From Thalassotalea_H castellviae (GTDB lineage: Bacteria; Pseudomonadota; Gammaproteobacteria; Enterobacterales; Alteromonadaceae), in NCBI RefSeq assembly GCF_031846185.1, contig NZ_JAVRIF010000002.1:186001-250000 (forward strand): a stretch of 64,000 nucleotides of DNA, in the 5' to 3' direction. The notes beneath the pieces are model-generated. The model was not told where the DNA came from, did no database searches, and saw nothing but the letters and a program-made list of their open reading frames with translations. Of this stretch, positions 49,736-59,601 are shown in pieces. The first letter of the stretch is position 1; each line of letters starts with the position of its first letter. The position numbers and the translations under genes were made by a program.

Positions 49736-51409
49736 ATGGCATTGCCAGACAAATTTATATTCTCGATGAACCGAGTCTCGAAAGTTGTACCCCCTAAAAA
49801 AACCATCTTAAAAGATATTTCGTTGTCATTTTTCCCTGGGGCAAAAATTGGGGTATTAGGTTTAAATGGTTCAGGTAAATCAACATTATTACGTATTATG
49901 GCTGGCGTTGATAAAGAATTTGAAGGTGAAGCCAATGCATTATCTGGAACCAACATCGGTTATCTGCCACAGGAACCTCAACTAGACGAAGAAAAAACCG
50001 TTCGTGAAGTCGTTGAAGACGCAGTTTCAACCGTTAAAAATGCAATGGCAAGGCTTGATCAAGTCTATAACGAATATGCAGAAGAAGGTGCTGACTTTGA
50101 TGCGCTTGCAAAAGAGCAAGGCGAATTAGAAGATATAATCAACAGCCAAGACGGTCATAATATTGATAACGTACTAGAGCGCGCTGCAGATGCATTACGC
50201 TTACCAGAATGGGATCAAAAAATAGCCGTACTCAGTGGTGGTGAACGTCGCCGCGTAGCTTTATGTCATTTATTACTTCAAAAGCCTGATATGCTTTTAT
50301 TGGATGAACCAACAAACCATTTAGATGCTGAATCTGTTGCTTGGTTAGAACGTTTCTTACACGATTATTCAGGCACTGTTGTTGCTATTACCCATGATAG
50401 ATATTTCCTTGATAATGTTGCGGGTTGGATACTAGAACTTGACCGCGGCCATGGTATCCCTTGGGAAGGTAATTATTCTTCATGGCTTGAACAAAAAGAT
50501 GCGCGTTTACAACAAGAACAAAAAAGTGAAAATGCTTTACAAAAAACGATCAAACAAGAGCTTGAATGGGTGCGTTCAAATCCAAAAGCAAGACAAGCTA
50601 AAAGTAAAGCACGTATGGCTCGTTTTGAAGAGCTTAACAATCAAGATCATCAAAAACGTAACGAAACCAACGAACTATATATTCCGCCTGGGCCACGTTT
50701 AGGCGACAAAATTTTAGAGGTGAATAACTTAGTCAAATCTTACGGAGATCGCGTATTAATTGATGACTTAAGCTTTAGCATCCCTAAAGGCGCAATTGTC
50801 GGCATAATCGGGGCAAATGGTGCTGGTAAATCGACTTTATTTAAAGTCTTATCAGGGGCTGAATCGCCTAACTCTGGTACTGTTGAGCTAGGAGAAACGG
50901 TTAAACTTGCCAGTGTTGATCAATTTCGCGATGACATGGGGGAAGACAACACGGTTTATCAAGAAATTTCTGAAGGCCATGATATTATTGAAATTGGAAC
51001 TTACCAAATTCCTAGCCGCGCTTACTGCTCTCGCTTTAATTTTAAAGGTAATGATCAACAAAAATTTATTAAAGACTTATCTGGTGGTGAACGAAACCGT
51101 GTACATTTAGCTAAATTAGTGAAAACTGGCGGTAATTTATTGTTGTTAGATGAACCAACCAATGACTTAGATGTTGAAACCTTGCGTGCACTCGAAGAAG
51201 CGATATTAGAATTCCCGGGTTGTGCCATGGTGATTTCGCATGATCGCTGGTTCTTAGACCGCATTGCCACTCATATTTTAGATTATCGTGACGAAGGACA
51301 AGTCAACTTTTTCGAAGGAAACTTTACTGAATACGATGAATGGCTGAAAAAAACATATGGCCCTGCAGCGGTTGAACCACATCGCATCAAATATAAGAAA
51401 ATTGGATAA
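49736..51409 (+). CDS. ettA: energy-dependent translational throttle protein EttA
   Basis: An ABC-F protein, 557 residues (family 555), that binds the ribosomal E site and gates entry into elongation by ATP/ADP ratio. It has two ATPase domains: Walker A GLNGSGKST (about 41-49) and GANGAGKST; signatures LSGGERRR and LSGGERNR. The EttA linker between them contains ENALQKTIKQELEWVRSNPKARQAKSKARMARFEEL. No membrane domain is present. The C-terminal TYGPAAVEPHRIKYKKI is typical. It ends in an intrinsic terminator. Confidence 0.96.
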   Translation: MALPDKFIFSMNRVSKVVPPKKTILKDISLSFFPGAKIGVLGLNGSGKSTLLRIMAGVDKEFEGEANALSGTNIGYLPQEPQLDEEKTVREVVEDAVSTVKNAMARLDQVYNEYAEEGADFDALAKEQGELEDIINSQDGHNIDNVLERAADALRLPEWDQKIAVLSGGERRRVALCHLLLQKPDMLLLDEPTNHLDAESVAWLERFLHDYSGTVVAITHDRYFLDNVAGWILELDRGHGIPWEGNYSSWLEQKDARLQQEQKSENALQKTIKQELEWVRSNPKARQAKSKARMARFEELNNQDHQKRNETNELYIPPGPRLGDKILEVNNLVKSYGDRVLIDDLSFSIPKGAIVGIIGANGAGKSTLFKVLSGAESPNSGTVELGETVKLASVDQFRDDMGEDNTVYQEISEGHDIIEIGTYQIPSRAYCSRFNFKGNDQQKFIKDLSGGERNRVHLAKLVKTGGNLLLLDEPTNDLDVETLRALEEAILEFPGCAMVISHDRWFLDRIATHILDYRDEGQVNFFEGNFTEYDEWLKKTYGPAAVEPHRIKYKKIG

Positions 51410-51441
51410 TTCACTCTAGTTCAAAGTTAATATTTTGATTT

Positions 51442-51487
51442 AAGGCATCTTTTTTACCCAAAATTCGTGTAATAAAGATGCCTTTTT
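51442..51487 (+). terminator. terminator after ettA
   Basis: AAGGCATCTTT (51442-51452) pairs with AAAGATGCCTT (51474-51484) across a 21-nt loop, then a T run. The right arm contains an ATG (51478) that opens the longest PilZ frame. A start inside a terminator stem is unlikely, so the PilZ gene begins later. Confidence 0.7.
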
Positions 51488-51537
51488 ATAAAAATGGAGC
51501 TATGCTGAATATAACTATTCATCAACTAAACAGTACA

Positions 51538-51900
51538 ATGGAAAATAGACGTCAATTTACCCGAATCTTATTTTCAATCGATGCTCAATTGGAAGTAGAA
51601 GAACAAACATATACTGTTAACATTCATGATATATCATTAAATGGTGCGTTAGTTACCGCGCCTAAAGATGCAGAAAAAATTAAAAATAAACTTGGCTTAT
51701 TAACCTTTCAACTTGCCGATAGTGAGATGCAAGTTGCAATGCACGTTGCCATTGTTCATGTTAAGCAGGATGAAATAGGCCTACAATGTAACGCTATAGA
51801 TATAGACAGCGTTACCCATCTTCGTCGCCTTGTTGAGTTAAATTTAGGGGATGATAGCCAATTGAATAAAGAGCTTTCGCAACTCTCTAGTCAATCGTAA
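51538..51900 (+). CDS. PilZ-domain protein
   Basis: About 120 residues from ATG 51538. The PilZ cyclic-di-GMP motifs are present: the RxxxR element near the start (ENRRQFTR) and the DISLNGA element about 25 residues later. It probably binds cyclic-di-GMP and could act on surface or motility outputs. The open frame extends upstream to 51478, but that ATG is inside the ettA terminator. An ATG at 51502 has GGAG only 2 nt away. MENRRQFTR matches common PilZ N-termini, so 51538 is preferred. Confidence 0.75.
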   Translation: MENRRQFTRILFSIDAQLEVEEQTYTVNIHDISLNGALVTAPKDAEKIKNKLGLLTFQLADSEMQVAMHVAIVHVKQDEIGLQCNAIDIDSVTHLRRLVELNLGDDSQLNKELSQLSSQS

Positions 51901-51955
51901 ACCTGTAACAATTAACCCATTCTCATTCTTTTTATTTATGGTAAAAGGACGCTTT

Positions 51956-52453
51956 ATGAATCACCTTATCATTTCATTTATTAGCCAAGATCGCCCCGGA
52001 CTTGTAGACACTCTTTCTAATGCAGTAAGTCAACACCAAGGCAATTGGCAAACCAGTAGTTTGCATCATTTATCTGGATATTTTGCCGGTGTTATCGAAA
52101 TTGCTGTTTCGGCTGAACAAACATCAGATTTAATCGATAAAATACAAAGTATTGAAGACTTTAAATGCCAAATTGAAACAGCAAACGCCAATCAAACAAC
52201 CACACATGCTGATATCGTGATTGAGTTAACTGCCAATGATCGCTCCGGTATCGTTCAAGAAATATCATCGGTGATCCATAATCAAGGTGGCAATTTATTA
52301 AAACTTGTTAGCTCTCACGACAGCGCTCCACATTCAGGACAAGAATTGTTTAAAGCTAAGGCGACCATTTCGGTTGCAGAAAATACCGTGGATGATCTCA
52401 TTAATGCGCTAGAAAGTCTGGCAGATGATTTGATGGTAGATATCTCCCGATAA
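51956..52453 (+). CDS. gcvR: GcvR-like glycine cleavage system regulator (two ACT domains)
   Basis: A 165-residue protein with two ACT domains: about 1-75 (LIISFISQDRPGLVDTLSNAVSQHQGN) and 85-160 (VIELTANDRSGIVQEISSVIHNQGGNLL). This is the architecture of GcvR, the glycine-sensing partner of GcvA. Start 51956 is chosen because AGGA (51946-51949) is 6 nt upstream. The frame itself extends 6 codons further. Other two-ACT proteins are possible, so the symbol is a family-level call. Confidence 0.75.
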   Translation: MNHLIISFISQDRPGLVDTLSNAVSQHQGNWQTSSLHHLSGYFAGVIEIAVSAEQTSDLIDKIQSIEDFKCQIETANANQTTTHADIVIELTANDRSGIVQEISSVIHNQGGNLLKLVSSHDSAPHSGQELFKAKATISVAENTVDDLINALESLADDLMVDISR

Positions 52454-52536
52454 GATAGTTATTTTTTTACAAATTTATGTAATATTTCTCTTTTATACTT
52501 ATTTTTTTGAAACAAAAATAATAAGTTGAAAGATTA

Positions 52537-54651
52537 ATGATTGATGATGGTATGAAGTTTAATAAAGAGCTTAGTTGGTTATCATTTAATGAAAGAGTAC
52601 TGCAAGAAGCAGCTGATAAAACGGTACCGTTAATTGAACGTATCCGATTTTTAGGCATTTACTCCTCTAATTTAGACGAATTCTTTCGTGTACGAGTGGC
52701 CGATGTTCGTCGCCGAGCCATTTTAGAAACAGCTCAAGATACATCGAAAGATAACTGGCGAACCATCAATAAAAAAATAAACAACAAAGTTAATACCCTG
52801 ACAAAAAATTTCAACCAAATCACCCAAGATATTTTTTCTTTACTAAACCAAGAAAATATCTATACCATTTTTGATGATCAGCATAATGACACATTTAATG
52901 AAAAATTAAATACTCAGCAATTAGCCTGGCTCAAACAGTATTTTGAACATCGTATTATTCGACATATTACCCCGATAATCCTTCACTCAAAAACGCAACT
53001 AGCCAACTGTATTGATGACGACGGAATTTATTTTTTAGTCGCATTACATCATCAAAAGCAAATTAACTATGCGTTGGTGGAAATTCCTCGGGAAAATGCT
53101 AAACGCTTTATTGAACTACCAAATGAGCACAGTAAGGAATCTAAAGCAAAATACATCGTTCTGCTTGATGATGTTGTTCATTATTTTATCAAGAAACTAT
53201 TTGTCGGTGTTTTCCCTTTCGATCATATAGAAGCATATTCCATGAAATTAACCCGAGATGCTGAATATAACTTAACGGATGATCTTGACGAAAGCTTATT
53301 AGATCAAATGTCAAAAGGGTTAAAACAACGCTTAAAAGCAGATTTAGTGCGTTTGGTTCATGACCAAAATATGCCATTACACATGACAGATTACTTACGA
53401 AAATCGTTAAAAATAAAAGATGATGAAGCGCTTTCACAAGGAGTTCGATATCGTCATTTTAAAGATTTTATAAAGTTCCCAAACCTTGGAGGCAAGCACC
53501 TCGAATATGAAGAGCTTCCCGCCTTAGACTCAGCACACTTTACACAATGCCCGACGGTATTTGATGCCATCAGTCAGCAAGATATTTTATTATATTACCC
53601 TTATTACAAGTTCAAACATTTCACAGAATTTGTCCGCCAAGCCTCATATGACCCATTGGTGCGACACATTAAAATTAATATTTATCGAGTGGCAAAGCAT
53701 TCACGAATTATTCAATCCTTAATTGAAGCGGTTAAAAACGGTAAAAAAGTAACCGTTGTGATTGAGCTTAAAGCTCGATTTGATGAACAAGCAAATATCG
53801 AGTGGGCAAAATTGATGAAGGATGCCGGTATTGAAGTAGAACTTGGTATTGAAACATTAAAGGTTCATTCAAAATTATGTTTAATCACCCGCATTGAAGA
53901 TGAAAAAATAGTGAGATACGCGCATATCGGCACAGGGAATTTTCATGAAAATAATGCCCGTGTTTATACCGATTTCGCCTTGTTTACTAAACATAAAGAA
54001 ATCTGTCAGGAAGTTGATAATGTCTTTTCATTTGTTACACACAGTTATCTACGTTTTCGTTTTAATCATTTAATTGTCTCACCTTTAACGTCGCGCCGAC
54101 GTTTATATCAACTCATTGATAGTGAGATAGAATTTGCCGAGCAACAACAAAAAGCGAGCATCACGTTAAAACTCAATAATTTAGTAGACAATGGCTTAAT
54201 TAATAAGCTGTATGCCGCCAGCCAAGCGGGAGTTAAAATAAAATTAATCATACGTGGTATGTGTTCTTTAGTGCCGAATGAAAAAAACACCAGTGAAAAT
54301 ATCAAAATTATTTCCATTGTTGATCGCTTTTTAGAACACCCACGAGTCATGCTTTTTCATAATGGTGGTAATCAACAACTATTTATTACTTCTGCAGACT
54401 GGATGGAACGAAACATAGATCATAGGGTTGAAGTTGCCTGCCCTATCTACGATGAAGTCTTAAAGCAGCAAATTATTGATATGTTAGACATTCAATTTCA
54501 AGATAATGTCAAAGCACGTATTATTAATAAGGCGCAAAATAATCGCTATGTAACGCAAGGTAAACGTCCGCCACTTCGTTCACAAATGGCTATATATAAT
54601 TACTTAGTCGAACATGAACAACAACTTATACAAGCGCAACAAAAAGCGTAA
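52537..54651 (+). CDS. ppk1: polyphosphate kinase 1
   Basis: Makes polyphosphate from ATP reversibly; 704 residues. N-domain: KFNKELSWLSFNERVLQEA and IYSSNLDEFFRVRVADVRRR (about 7-60). Catalytic domain: SYDPLVRHIKINIYRVAKHSRII, the phospho-accepting histidine in KVHSKLCLI, and HIGTGNFHENNARVYTDFALFT. The start ATG 52537 is used; a second ATG six codons in (MKFNKELSW) is also plausible. It is followed directly by ppx (TAATG overlap). Confidence 0.96.
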   Translation: MIDDGMKFNKELSWLSFNERVLQEAADKTVPLIERIRFLGIYSSNLDEFFRVRVADVRRRAILETAQDTSKDNWRTINKKINNKVNTLTKNFNQITQDIFSLLNQENIYTIFDDQHNDTFNEKLNTQQLAWLKQYFEHRIIRHITPIILHSKTQLANCIDDDGIYFLVALHHQKQINYALVEIPRENAKRFIELPNEHSKESKAKYIVLLDDVVHYFIKKLFVGVFPFDHIEAYSMKLTRDAEYNLTDDLDESLLDQMSKGLKQRLKADLVRLVHDQNMPLHMTDYLRKSLKIKDDEALSQGVRYRHFKDFIKFPNLGGKHLEYEELPALDSAHFTQCPTVFDAISQQDILLYYPYYKFKHFTEFVRQASYDPLVRHIKINIYRVAKHSRIIQSLIEAVKNGKKVTVVIELKARFDEQANIEWAKLMKDAGIEVELGIETLKVHSKLCLITRIEDEKIVRYAHIGTGNFHENNARVYTDFALFTKHKEICQEVDNVFSFVTHSYLRFRFNHLIVSPLTSRRRLYQLIDSEIEFAEQQQKASITLKLNNLVDNGLINKLYAASQAGVKIKLIIRGMCSLVPNEKNTSENIKIISIVDRFLEHPRVMLFHNGGNQQLFITSADWMERNIDHRVEVACPIYDEVLKQQIIDMLDIQFQDNVKARIINKAQNNRYVTQGKRPPLRSQMAIYNYLVEHEQQLIQAQQKA

Positions 54652-56201
54652 TGATTAAAAAGATGAAAAATACTCGAGACAATTCTTCCATAATGCCTGC
54701 TGAACATTATCTAGCAGCACTTGATATTGGCTCGAATAGTTTTCATTTTGTCTTAGCAAGAAAGATCGGTGAGCACATCCAAGTGATCCATCGTGAAAAA
54801 TATCAAGTTCAGCTTGCTAAAGGATTGAGTGCAAAAAAAATTCTCTCTGAGCAAGCCATTGAACGAGGCTTAGCGACGTTAGAAAAGTTATCGGCTTCCA
54901 TACAACATATCGATAAAAAAAACGTGCGTGTCGTAGCTACTTACACTTTAAGGCAAGCTAAAAATTCAGGTCAATTTATTTCCGCAGCAAAGCACAACTT
55001 CCCATTTAATATTGAAGTTATTTCGGGTCACGAAGAAGCACGGCTTATTTATCAAGGTGTTGCGCATCACCGACAACACAATGATCAACAACTCGTGATT
55101 GATATTGGGGGTGGCAGTACTGAATGTATCATTGGTAAACAATATAAAGTTAAAGCCCTTGATAGTCTCAATATAGGTTGCGTCAGCTATCAACAACAAT
55201 TTTTCCCAGATGGTATTATCTCTGAACAAGCATTTGACAAAGCCATTCATCAAGCGAAACATCAGGTTGAAAGCATAGCTAAACGCTTTAAAAAATTAGG
55301 CTGGAAACATGTTGCAGGAACCTCAGGCACGATAAAAGCCATTGTAAAAATTATTAATATTCAACAACAAATTCCTCATGCTATTACCCTTAAGGATCTG
55401 AATACATTAAAAAAACAATGCCTAAAGTTTAACCATTTCGAAGCATTAACCATTGATGGTTTAAAAGAAAACCGTCGCTCTGTCATTTGTGCTGGTCTTG
55501 CTATTTTAATTGCGGTAATGGAAACTTTAAACATTGACAGTATTGAGTATTGTCAATATGCCTTGCGCGAAGGAGTGCTATTCGAGTTGCTCGAAAATAG
55601 CCATCATAACAATGTTAGACAACGGACAATTGAAGACTTTATCCGTCGATTTAATATCGACAAGCCCCACGCAGCAATTGTTGAACAAGTGGCCATGAAA
55701 ATTTATTCGGCCATCAAAAAACCTTGGCAACTGCAAGAAGATATTTATCAAGAGTTATTATGTTCTGCAATCAAACTTCACGAATTAGGCCTAGACATTA
55801 ATGCTTCTGGATATCAAAAGCATGGACAATATATTATTGAACAAACCGACTTACCAGGATTTAACCAAGAACAGCAAACAGCCTTAGCTTGGTTAGTTGG
55901 TAATCAACGTAAAAAAATAACACCATTAATGAAACAACAGTGGCACCTACTCAATGCTGAATCTTTAGAAAAACTAGCCGTTATTATTCGTTTAAGTGTT
56001 TTACTGAACCAACAACGTCATTTAGACGATGATTATTTGATATCGGCAATTGCCACTCCTAAAACACTAACCCTCACTTTAAAAGAGCAATGGTTAATTG
56101 AACGACCAATCATAGATACCGAACTGTTTTATGAAAAGCAAAGTATTAACAGCCTTGATATTAAATTAATCATAAATGCTACTGACGCTAAAAACCTATA
56201 A
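54651..56201 (+). CDS. ppx: exopolyphosphatase (Ppx/GppA family)
   Basis: Processive release of phosphate from polyphosphate; 516 residues. ASKHA-fold motifs are ALDIGSNSFHFVLAR (about 23-37), VVATYTLRQAKN, SGHEEARLIYQGV and the phosphate loop VIDIGGGSTECIIG. A C-terminal HD-like half has LCSAIKLHELGLDINASGYQKHGQYII. Its ATG overlaps the ppk1 stop (TAATG), so synthesis and breakdown enzymes are translationally coupled. GppA is the close alternative; the ppk1 neighbour supports Ppx. Confidence 0.93.
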   Translation: MIKKMKNTRDNSSIMPAEHYLAALDIGSNSFHFVLARKIGEHIQVIHREKYQVQLAKGLSAKKILSEQAIERGLATLEKLSASIQHIDKKNVRVVATYTLRQAKNSGQFISAAKHNFPFNIEVISGHEEARLIYQGVAHHRQHNDQQLVIDIGGGSTECIIGKQYKVKALDSLNIGCVSYQQQFFPDGIISEQAFDKAIHQAKHQVESIAKRFKKLGWKHVAGTSGTIKAIVKIINIQQQIPHAITLKDLNTLKKQCLKFNHFEALTIDGLKENRRSVICAGLAILIAVMETLNIDSIEYCQYALREGVLFELLENSHHNNVRQRTIEDFIRRFNIDKPHAAIVEQVAMKIYSAIKKPWQLQEDIYQELLCSAIKLHELGLDINASGYQKHGQYIIEQTDLPGFNQEQQTALAWLVGNQRKKITPLMKQQWHLLNAESLEKLAVIIRLSVLLNQQRHLDDDYLISAIATPKTLTLTLKEQWLIERPIIDTELFYEKQSINSLDIKLIINATDAKNL

Positions 56202-56392
56202 AAATTCACCGACAAGTTTATAAATTCATTTCTCAACGAATATTGAAAGTTTGAACAGCAGATTAATGGATAAATTTTTAACTAAAGCTACCTTTCATTG
56301 TCAATTCTCATCAACATAACAAGCGTAAAAACATGATATAGATCTAATGTTTATTCGAAAATCAGATTTAATGATTTTTGTACTTAATCAAG

Positions 56393-56406
56393 TTGATTTA
56401 GATCAC
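56393..56406. promoter_or_regulatory. FNR/DNR-type site upstream of the TonB receptor
   Basis: TTGATTTAGATCAC matches the consensus TTGAT-N4-ATCAA at 9 of 10 fixed positions. It lies 132 bp before the chosen receptor start, inside a 336-bp AT-rich gap that holds no gene. It suggests oxygen- or nitric-oxide-responsive control. Confidence 0.5.
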
Positions 56407-56537
56407 CTTAATTTTTAAACATTCTTATATAAATACCCTATGAACAAGATGAAGTGTTTAGACGATTCAACAGAATGACCGTATTGATTAAAACGCCGAA
56501 CTTGAGTTTATTTGTCAATTTTATAATGGAAGGAAAT

Positions 56538-58751
56538 ATGTTTAAAAAGTCTTTAATTAATCTTGCTTTAGCTGGTGCTTTATTACCTTCCTATGAACTT
56601 TTGGCTAATGCAAATGATGTTATTCATCAAGGTATTGATGATGAAACAGAAGTGTTAGTCGTCATTGGAAAAACGCCTAGAAAAGTACAAGATGTCGTTG
56701 GTGCGGTCACCGTCATAAACAGTGAAGCCATTAACCAGCAATTAGTACATAGTATTGCCGATCTTGTTCGTTATGAGATTGGTATAAATGTGATCAATGC
56801 TGGTAGTCGATTTGGCGATTCAAATATTGCTATTCGTGGTATCTCAGGTAATCGTATTGCGACAGAAATAGACGGTGTGCCAGTTGCTGAGCAGTTTAAT
56901 GTGGGTAGCTATTCAAATTCAGGTAGAAACACCATAGATCCTGATTTAATCAAACAAGTCGAAATATTACGTGGGCCGGCTTCAAGTCTATACGGGAGTG
57001 ACGCGATTGGCGGCGTGATCTCTTACGTAACCAAAAAACCTACTGACTTACTTAGCCAAACAGATAACCGTGTGTATTTAGACTTAAAAGCAGGTCACTA
57101 CGCTATTGACGATAGTAATGCCATTTCTTTAAATACTGCTTTCGCTGATGGAAAATCGAGCGCACTTATTTCAGGCTCATTAAGAAAAGGACATGAACTT
57201 GATCGTCATATTTCAAGTGACTTTGCTAAAGATAGCCAAAATAATGAAACAAAATCTTTATTGGCGAAATATCATTACGATATATCAGACAATCAAGAGC
57301 TAAGCATTAGTTACGACTATTTTACCCGTGAAAACCAAAGCGATATTCGTTCAATATTAGGAATAGGACGTTTTGCTTCAACGAATTTATTATTAGGCGA
57401 TGATGAAATCACCCGAGAAAATATATTAGTGACATATGACTTTGTTTTAGACAGTGCTTGGTTAGAAGGCGGTTACATACGCCTTTACGATCAAAAAACT
57501 GAAACAATACAATTAACCGAAGAAGCCAGAGTTTCAAGAGGGAAAGCCTACTTATACGACAGAAGTTTTTTCTTTGAGCAAGATATCCAAGGTTTACGAT
57601 TAAATTTTTACACCAATGTTAATAACCAACATACGTCACAACATATAGGCTACGGCTTAGAAATTAGTAACAGTAAAACAACAGAAAGGCGTGATGGTAT
57701 TCAAACGAACCTTGCCACCGGAGATTCAACCAACACTATTCTTTCTGAAGTATTTCCAGTAAGAGACTTCCCTATTTCTGAGGTGAAAGAAACCGGTATA
57801 TATATTAACGATGAAATAACATTCGACGGTACAAATTTTACAATCATTACGGCCATTCGTTATGACAAATATGAGCTGTCCCCGAAGACTGACTCAATAT
57901 ATTTAGAAGATAACCCCGCCACAGAAGTAGTCCATATCAGTGAAGATAGTATTTCTCCTAAATTTAGTGTCGTATATCAAATAAATAACGACAGTAAAGT
58001 GTATCTTCAATACGTGAAAGGCTTTCGCGCCCCACCTTTTGAAGATGCCAATATTGGTTTAGACATTCCTATGTTTAAAATGCGCGCCATACCAAATGCA
58101 GAACTAAAGTCTGAAACCACACATGGATATGAAGTTGGCTATAGTATTGGTTTAGAACAACATCAATTTAATGTCGTTGGCTTTTTCAATGATTATCAAG
58201 ATTTTATTCAAACCAAAGTTAACTTAGGTTTTGACCCTTTAGTTCAACGGATAATTTTTCAATCTCAAAATATCGATAACGCAGAAATTTATGGTTTAGA
58301 ATTTAGCTACAAAGGCCAATTTAAAAACATATTCAATAGCCAGAATAACGTTAACTCCTATGCCAATATTTTTTGGAGTAAAGGGGAGAATAAAGATAGC
58401 AATCAACCATTAAACGAAGTGCAACCTAACCATGCCCTACTTGGTTTGCAATGGCTGAATGAAAATGAAACATTCTCAATCGCATTGAATGCCAATATTG
58501 TCGATGGCAAGTCAGATATTGATGATCCAGATAAAACTTTGACAACAACCGCGGGTTACGCCACTTTTGATGTGATCGCTAATTATCACGTGAACGATAA
58601 AATAACCATAGCAGGAGCTATTTATAATTTAACTAATAAGCAATACTGGCAATGGTCTGACGTTAATGGTTTCGAAGCTGAAGATCCATTATTAGCGACG
58701 TTAGCCGCCGCAGGTATTAATGGCTCAATACAATTAAAATATGCGTGGTAA
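56538..58751 (+). CDS. TonB-dependent heme-type outer-membrane receptor
   Basis: About 737 residues. A signal peptide (MFKKSLINLALAGALLPSYELLANA) precedes a plug (GAVTVINSEAINQQ ... NIAIRGISGNRIATEIDGVPVAEQ ... VEILRGPASSLYGSDAIGGVISYVT). The barrel ends in LKYAW with a terminal aromatic. FRAP and NPNL-like boxes of heme and hemoglobin receptors can be seen as YVKGFRAPPFED and IPNAELKSETTHGYEVGY. The histidine usually found between them is absent. The open frame extends upstream to a GTG, but AGGA sits 5 nt before the ATG at 56538, which also starts the signal peptide. Confidence 0.85.
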   Translation: MFKKSLINLALAGALLPSYELLANANDVIHQGIDDETEVLVVIGKTPRKVQDVVGAVTVINSEAINQQLVHSIADLVRYEIGINVINAGSRFGDSNIAIRGISGNRIATEIDGVPVAEQFNVGSYSNSGRNTIDPDLIKQVEILRGPASSLYGSDAIGGVISYVTKKPTDLLSQTDNRVYLDLKAGHYAIDDSNAISLNTAFADGKSSALISGSLRKGHELDRHISSDFAKDSQNNETKSLLAKYHYDISDNQELSISYDYFTRENQSDIRSILGIGRFASTNLLLGDDEITRENILVTYDFVLDSAWLEGGYIRLYDQKTETIQLTEEARVSRGKAYLYDRSFFFEQDIQGLRLNFYTNVNNQHTSQHIGYGLEISNSKTTERRDGIQTNLATGDSTNTILSEVFPVRDFPISEVKETGIYINDEITFDGTNFTIITAIRYDKYELSPKTDSIYLEDNPATEVVHISEDSISPKFSVVYQINNDSKVYLQYVKGFRAPPFEDANIGLDIPMFKMRAIPNAELKSETTHGYEVGYSIGLEQHQFNVVGFFNDYQDFIQTKVNLGFDPLVQRIIFQSQNIDNAEIYGLEFSYKGQFKNIFNSQNNVNSYANIFWSKGENKDSNQPLNEVQPNHALLGLQWLNENETFSIALNANIVDGKSDIDDPDKTLTTTAGYATFDVIANYHVNDKITIAGAIYNLTNKQYWQWSDVNGFEAEDPLLATLAAAGINGSIQLKYAW

Positions 58752-58801
58752 TTAACTTTGAGCCATCATAAGCTTACCTAAGTTTACCATAAACCAAACA
58801 A

Positions 58802-58840
58802 TGAGTCAGAGGATTAACGAACAATTAATCCTCTGACTCA
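58802..58840. repeat. perfect 16-bp inverted repeat after the TonB receptor
   Basis: Arms 58802-58817 and 58825-58840 are exact reverse complements with a 7-nt loop. It lies 50 bp past the receptor stop. No T tract follows on either side, so it may be an mRNA-stabilising hairpin or protein site rather than a standard terminator. Confidence 0.6.
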
Positions 58841-59228
58841 ATCATACATTCGATAAAGTTGCTAGCTAGCAAAAAGCAGCCATTAAGTGTTGAGTTAATA
58901 TCGACAACCAGTGCGAGGAACGGTCATTGAAAAAACTCAATATGAATCATTATAGCTATTACTGATCATTCTAAGTAACAAGCAAAAAAATCATATATTC
59001 AACATAACTCCATGTAAACAAACATAAATTTAACACTACAAACTTAGGGTATCATTGTGCATTATCAGTAATTCCTTAATTTTCAATTTGGTGTGACATC
59101 ATCATGAATTTAACCGATTGTAATATTGCTTTTTTATGATAGGTTAATGAACGAAACGTAGATGGATATTACTCAGACGTCTACATAAGATACTTTTATT
59201 CAGAACCAATATTACGGAGATATAATCC
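58841..59228. other. 388-bp gene-free region
   Basis: No frame longer than about a dozen codons and no clear promoter. The CGGAG 9 nt before the ATG of the next gene is the only translation signal. Base composition is AT-rich, as elsewhere. Confidence 0.45.
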
Positions 59229-59474
59229 ATGATTGGCGTAAATGAACTTACTACTTTTTTCGGTTGGTGTACGGTAATAAATCTTGGTGTTTATTTGTTT
59301 TCAGCGTTTTTTATTATCGTATTTAGGAGTTTTACGATTACTCTTCACAGTAAAATTGTAGGCGTAGAGGCTTCTGAATTACCAAATATGTATTTTAAGT
59401 TTTTGGGTAATTATAAAATAGCCATATTACTGATAAACTTATCACCATATATTGCATTAAAATTAATGGGTTAG
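59229..59474 (+). CDS. DUF6868-type small membrane protein
   Basis: An 81-residue protein with two membrane segments (about 11-33 and 62-80). The start NELTTFFGWCTVINLGVYLFSAFFII and the end FKFLGNYKIAILLINLSPYIALKLMG match the pattern I associate with DUF6868, a small widespread gammaproteobacterial membrane protein of unknown role. It ends directly beside the cassette-like region that follows. Confidence 0.7.
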   Translation: MIGVNELTTFFGWCTVINLGVYLFSAFFIIVFRSFTITLHSKIVGVEASELPNMYFKFLGNYKIAILLINLSPYIALKLMG

Positions 59475-59500
59475 TGCAAGGTTCAGCAAAAAAAGTCGAC

Positions 59501-59590
59501 CAAAAGGGGACGCAAAACAGTTGGCAGTGTTTCGTTCCTCAACAATTTAAGCCAACTAAATTTTTCCTATTAACAAGGACGTTAGGTTAC
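59501..59590 (+). other. attC-like remnant, right part, ending in GTTAGGT
   Basis: The 126 bp between the DUF6868 stop and the GNAT gene resemble an integron attC site. Arms AGTTGGC (59519-59525) and GCCAACT (59551-59557) flank a central loop, and the site ends in a GTTRRRY core (GTTAGGT, 59581-59587) directly before the next gene. The left end is not intact. The same ten bases, GTTAGGTTAC, recur as the exact reverse complement just after the GNAT gene. Confidence 0.5.
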
Positions 59591-59601
59591 AAGGAGGTTT
59601 C

